From Croceimicrobium sp963974215 (GTDB lineage: Bacteria; Bacteroidota; Bacteroidia; Flavobacteriales; Schleiferiaceae): 64,000 nt of DNA. Made by a program: the position numbers and the translations under genes. Under the pieces are notes generated by a model that saw only the letters and a program-made list of their open reading frames with translations, searched no databases and was not told the origin of the DNA. Position 1 is the stretch's first letter. Every line of letters begins with the position of its first letter. The DNA lies in NCBI GenBank assembly GCA_963974215.1, contig CAXBBL010000011.1, forward strand, positions 89,050 to 153,049, in the 5' to 3' direction. Below are positions 61,742 through 64,000 of the stretch, piece by piece.

Positions 61742-62893
61742 ATGTCCACATTTATCTTGAAACCTTTGCAAAAAGATGGCAAGCACCTTGTCATTATTGA
61801 TTTTGACTCAAAAAACACAGCACTTCGCCTGCATGTAAAACGTTTCCCTGCTTGGTTTGATTGGGGAGGAAAATATTGGTACACCTATTATTCACCTGGC
61901 ACTGTAAATAGGCTGTATCATTATTTAAAACCCATCGGATTTGTTGATTACGGAGCTTATAAAAAAATACATGAAGAAGACATAAATCTCGCAAAAACTT
62001 TAAATCTTGGAAAGCTAAAAAGGATAACTATTAAGCGGGAGGTTCCAGAACGTCATCGTGAAGATTTTGGTCACTTTCAGGATTATTTGCGAGCAAAAAG
62101 ATTCTCAAAAAGTACCATAAAAGTATACGAAAGTATGATGGTGATTTTCCTCTCCTATTTTGAAGAACACACTTTAAATTTAATCACCAATGAAGAGATC
62201 AACAAGTTTGTAAGTGAGGAATTTGTGGCTAATAATTACAGTTCATCCAGTATTCGCCAACTAGTCGGCGCGATAAAAAAGTTTTATTTAAAACGATTAA
62301 ATATTGCTTTAGACATTGACAAACTTGAAACTCCCCGCAAGGATTTCAAATTGCCAAAAGTTTTAAGTAAGGAAGAAGTTGCCAGCGTAATCATTCAAAT
62401 TAAAAATTTAAAGCACCGTATGGCGGTTGCCTTGCAGTACGGCTGTGGCTTAAGAGTAGGCGAATTGTTGCAGTTAAAAGTAAGCGACTTCGACTTTAAC
62501 CGGCACACCCTAATAGTTAAGCAAGGTAAGGGCAGAAAAGACCGACGTATTCCAATATCAGAAGGAATCTCTAATCTTATTGGCCAGTACATTGCGGCTT
62601 ATAGTCCACAAAACTATTTTATTGAAGGGCAAGGCGGCAAGGCCTATTCACAGAGCAGCATCAATCATATTTTACAACGCGCAGGAGAAGACGCTGGCAT
62701 TAAGGAACGTGTTCATTCGCACATGTTACGGCATAGCTACGCCACCCATTTATTGGAACAAGGCACTGACCTAAGATATGTACAAGAATTGTTGGGACAT
62801 AAAAGCTCAAAAACCACAGAAATTTACACGCACGTTAGCATGCGCATGCTTGGAAACATTAAAAGCCCTTTCGACAGTTTAGACCTCCCTTAA
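61742..62893 (+). CDS. Tyrosine recombinase heading a cassette-like array
   Basis: 383 residues. Residues 1-90 are an extra N-terminal domain (LHVKRFPAWFDWGGKYWYTYY) as in Bacteroidota integrases. ~105-200 form the SAM-like core-binding domain and ~205-380 the catalytic domain with R238 (GLRVGE), the QGKGRKDR beta-hairpin Lys, H327/R330 (HMLRHSYATHLL), H353 (LLGHKS) and nucleophile Y362 (TEIYTHVS), so it is intact. The C-terminus IKSPFDSL resembles that of integron integrases, but the extra helix insert between the catalytic boxes typical of IntI is not evident. It reads toward the cassette, as in inverted-integrase integrons. Confidence 0.9.
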   Translation: MSTFILKPLQKDGKHLVIIDFDSKNTALRLHVKRFPAWFDWGGKYWYTYYSPGTVNRLYHYLKPIGFVDYGAYKKIHEEDINLAKTLNLGKLKRITIKREVPERHREDFGHFQDYLRAKRFSKSTIKVYESMMVIFLSYFEEHTLNLITNEEINKFVSEEFVANNYSSSSIRQLVGAIKKFYLKRLNIALDIDKLETPRKDFKLPKVLSKEEVASVIIQIKNLKHRMAVALQYGCGLRVGELLQLKVSDFDFNRHTLIVKQGKGRKDRRIPISEGISNLIGQYIAAYSPQNYFIEGQGGKAYSQSSINHILQRAGEDAGIKERVHSHMLRHSYATHLLEQGTDLRYVQELLGHKSSKTTEIYTHVSMRMLGNIKSPFDSLDLP

Positions 62894-62921
62894 TAAAAAG
62901 CACTAAACTTGCGGTTACCCC

Positions 62922-62951
62922 TTGCCATTTGGAGGTCAATCGCTAATTTTA
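62922..62951 (+). promoter_or_regulatory. Possible promoter for the first cassette
   Basis: TTG (62922-62924) and a near-consensus -7 TAATTTTA (62944-62951), 19 bp apart, lie upstream of the cassette boundary at 62967. This is the place where an integron cassette promoter would be useful. Tentative. Confidence 0.35.
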
Positions 62952-62966
62952 TGCGACTATAAACAA

Positions 62967-62973
62967 GTTGTGG
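62967..62973 (+). other. Cassette 5' boundary (attI-like/core site GTTGTGG)
   Basis: GTTGTGGTGA (62967-62976) is exactly complementary to TCACCACAAC (63802-63811) at the other end of the same gene. In integrons the core site at the 5' edge of a cassette is complementary to the inverse core site of its own attC, which is the pattern seen. The recombination point would be after the first G. Confidence 0.7.
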
Positions 62974-62981
62974 TGAATTTT

Positions 62982-63800
62982 ATGAAAACCAAAAAATATA
63001 TAGCAACCCTTTTCCTTCTTTATATTTCGACCACTTCAAAAGGTCAGATAAGAAATGAGTTTAACCAGTTTTTAGAAAATCCGGAATTAACCAGTTGGAC
63101 GGAGTTTACATACTCACCATACTCCAATGAAAATCTAGAAGTTCTAACTGACTATGTGATCAAAAATACCAGTTCAAGGATTGTAATTGGAAAAAGTTTC
63201 ACAAAGAATCGGATTGACTTGTGGTATGTACAGAAATACAATTCCGATTGGAAAATTACAGAAGACATATCCCTAAATCCAGATAGTTCTGTAGCATATT
63301 CCGAAAAGTTCGAGTACAAAGAAGGTAAAGTAGAGTCAACAGTTTTTGATCACAAAGGCGAAGTTGATTCTGTATTTCAAAACTTCTACAACCCTAGTGG
63401 AAGCCTAAAGAAAACTGTTTATCGATCAAAACCGTTTTCGGAAAAACCAATCATTACTGAACATCTATATACGCGCGACTCCATTGATCTAATCTCCAAA
63501 TTTGAAATAATTTCTATTCAAGATGGTGATACGACATCTTATAACTATTCCAGACTGTACTACGGTGAGAGTGGATTACTAGACTCTACAATAGTTTTTT
63601 ATTCGAAAAATAAACCAGTAAAAAAGATTGTGTACACCTATGATGACGAGACACTAATCAAAATGGAAACTATCAACGCAGAGGGTGAAGTGGAAGAAGC
63701 GGAAAAGTATATCTATCAAACCACTTTGAGTACAAGGAAAATAATAATCATAGGGTATACTTCATCTAAAGGCTACATAAAGAGAATTGAAATAAAATAA
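62982..63800 (+). CDS. Exported protein of unknown function carried by the cassette
   Basis: The ATG at 62982 is chosen: it follows the cassette boundary by 8 bp, as cassette genes do, and opens with a signal peptide (KKYIATLFLLYISTTSKGQ). 272 residues. The mature part is beta-rich with short tandem units of the type EHLYTRDSIDLISKFE / YYGESGLLDSTIVFYSKNK / YTYDDETLIKMETINAEGE, resembling antitoxin- or YD/MORN-like hairpin repeats. The composition is richer in A/T than the neighbouring genes. No function can be assigned; periplasmic or surface location is likely. Confidence 0.8.
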   Translation: MKTKKYIATLFLLYISTTSKGQIRNEFNQFLENPELTSWTEFTYSPYSNENLEVLTDYVIKNTSSRIVIGKSFTKNRIDLWYVQKYNSDWKITEDISLNPDSSVAYSEKFEYKEGKVESTVFDHKGEVDSVFQNFYNPSGSLKKTVYRSKPFSEKPIITEHLYTRDSIDLISKFEIISIQDGDTTSYNYSRLYYGESGLLDSTIVFYSKNKPVKKIVYTYDDETLIKMETINAEGEVEEAEKYIYQTTLSTRKIIIIGYTSSKGYIKRIEIK

Positions 63801-63804
63801 CTCA

Positions 63805-63870
63805 CCACAACAAAGCCTATAAGCAATAGCGCCCTGCGGGACGCTACTGCTCATAGCCAAACCGTTGTAC
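63805..63870 (+). repeat. attC-like recombination site
   Basis: A 66-bp imperfect palindrome. Inverse core CCACAAC (63805-63811) and core GTTGTAC (63864-63870) bracket a stem CTATAAGCAATAGCG / CGCTACTGCTCATAG with two mismatched positions, and a CCC-TGC-GGG tip. The outer core pair has GTT/AAC conserved but departs from the RYYYAAC/GTTRRRY consensus. Size, bulged stem and core polarity fit attC. A plain transcription terminator is less likely since no T run follows. Confidence 0.72.
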
Positions 63871-64000
63871 GCAAATTGGCAAAAACCAACATGCTCGTTT
63901 TTTAAGGTCATTTCAGTTTTCAAACGTTTGCGTTCGCCTTTTTCATTTCGCGGTTTTTAAACGGTGGTTTGACAATAGTTTGAGCGAAGCGTCGCGCGAT
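63871..64000 (+). other. Start of a probable next cassette (incomplete)
   Basis: Sequence after the second core site differs in composition from the first cassette and holds no gene start that can be judged in 130 bp. An inverted pair GGTTTTTAAAC-like region is seen but not interpreted. If this is a cassette, its attC further right should contain the complement of GTTGTACGC. Confidence 0.35.

Noticed and set aside
63805..63870. Palindrome after the last gene as a simple terminator
   Set aside because: No T run follows and the stem has spaced mismatches. Its outer arm matches the gene's upstream boundary, which a terminator would not need to do.
1..64000. CRISPR array, rRNA genes, prophage or complete IS element
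   Set aside because: No regularly spaced short repeats, no rRNA-like sequence, no phage structural genes and no transposase gene were seen.

Overview
The window looks like the chromosome of a marine-type Bacteroidota, most likely Flavobacteriales (Cryomorphaceae/Schleiferiaceae-like). The evidence is a T9SS C-terminal sorting domain, a fused CcoN-CcoO cbb3 oxidase, an ExbB/small membrane protein/ExbD/ExbD operon, Bacteroidota-type -7 promoter elements (TAnnTTTG), and many SPI/SPII-exported proteins of Bacteroidota families. Species cannot be told from the sequence alone.

Layout. 1-2.8 kb: 3' end of the 2-oxoglutarate dehydrogenase E2 gene, a TatD-family nuclease and type I asparaginase. 2.9-11.7 kb: a tight seven-gene minus-strand operon (two lamin-tail-domain proteins, DcuC-type carrier, isoaspartyl dipeptidase, two OprP-like porins, M14 carboxypeptidase), divergent from a MocR-type regulator that has lost its PLP lysine. 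Two GCATACCAAT direct repeats lie between them. 13.4-17.4 kb: a lipoprotein hydrolase, a 232-bp MITE-like element, tRNA-Ser(GGA) and the exbB/exbD operon. 17.4-18.3 kb is non-coding and repeat-bearing. 18.3-24.7 kb: outer-membrane protein, YceI, CcoI copper ATPase, an FNR-like regulator and a lone cNMP-binding protein. 24.7-35.7 kb: mostly housekeeping and metabolic genes (geranylgeranyl reductase family, hydrolase-OsmC fusion, a HAD protein without catalytic Asp, aldehyde dehydrogenase, MMPL exporter, acylphosphatase, RbfA, LolC/E-like permease, DusB, CPBP protease). 35.7-42.5 kb: cbb3 oxidase cluster ccoS-NO-Q-P-G-H-SafE, ending in a small gene split by a second MITE copy. 42.5-44.4 kb: hemN and hemJ, divergent. 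44.6-45.4 kb: three tandem copies of a small RNA gene, each with its own promoter and terminator. 45.5-57.3 kb: HemW, a histidine kinase, OmpA, large envelope proteins, ComF, exonuclease III and an omega-amidase-like protein. 57.4-58.1 kb: structured non-coding DNA with at least one good ncRNA candidate. 58.1-61.6 kb: RavA-ViaA pair. 61.7-64 kb: a tyrosine recombinase followed by a gene with the architecture of an integron cassette.

How it works together. Copies of a TGAY-N4-RTCA palindrome lie upstream of ccoI, the cco cluster, hemN, the cNMP-domain gene and yceI. In four of these the palindrome centre is exactly 41.5 bp from the start predicted from the -7 element. That is the class II activator position and suggests a low-oxygen regulon run by the FNR-like protein at 23.4 kb.

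Most notable: (i) the cassette at 62,967-63,870, whose 5' boundary and 3' inverse core site are complementary over 10 bp, next to a recombinase that does not look like a classical IntI; (ii) the sRNA triplet; (iii) the MITE family, with an insertion whose exact excision restores a reading frame; (iv) the MocR-controlled isoaspartyl-peptide operon; (v) the structured ncRNA at 57.95 kb. All statements are from reading the sequence; no searches were run.
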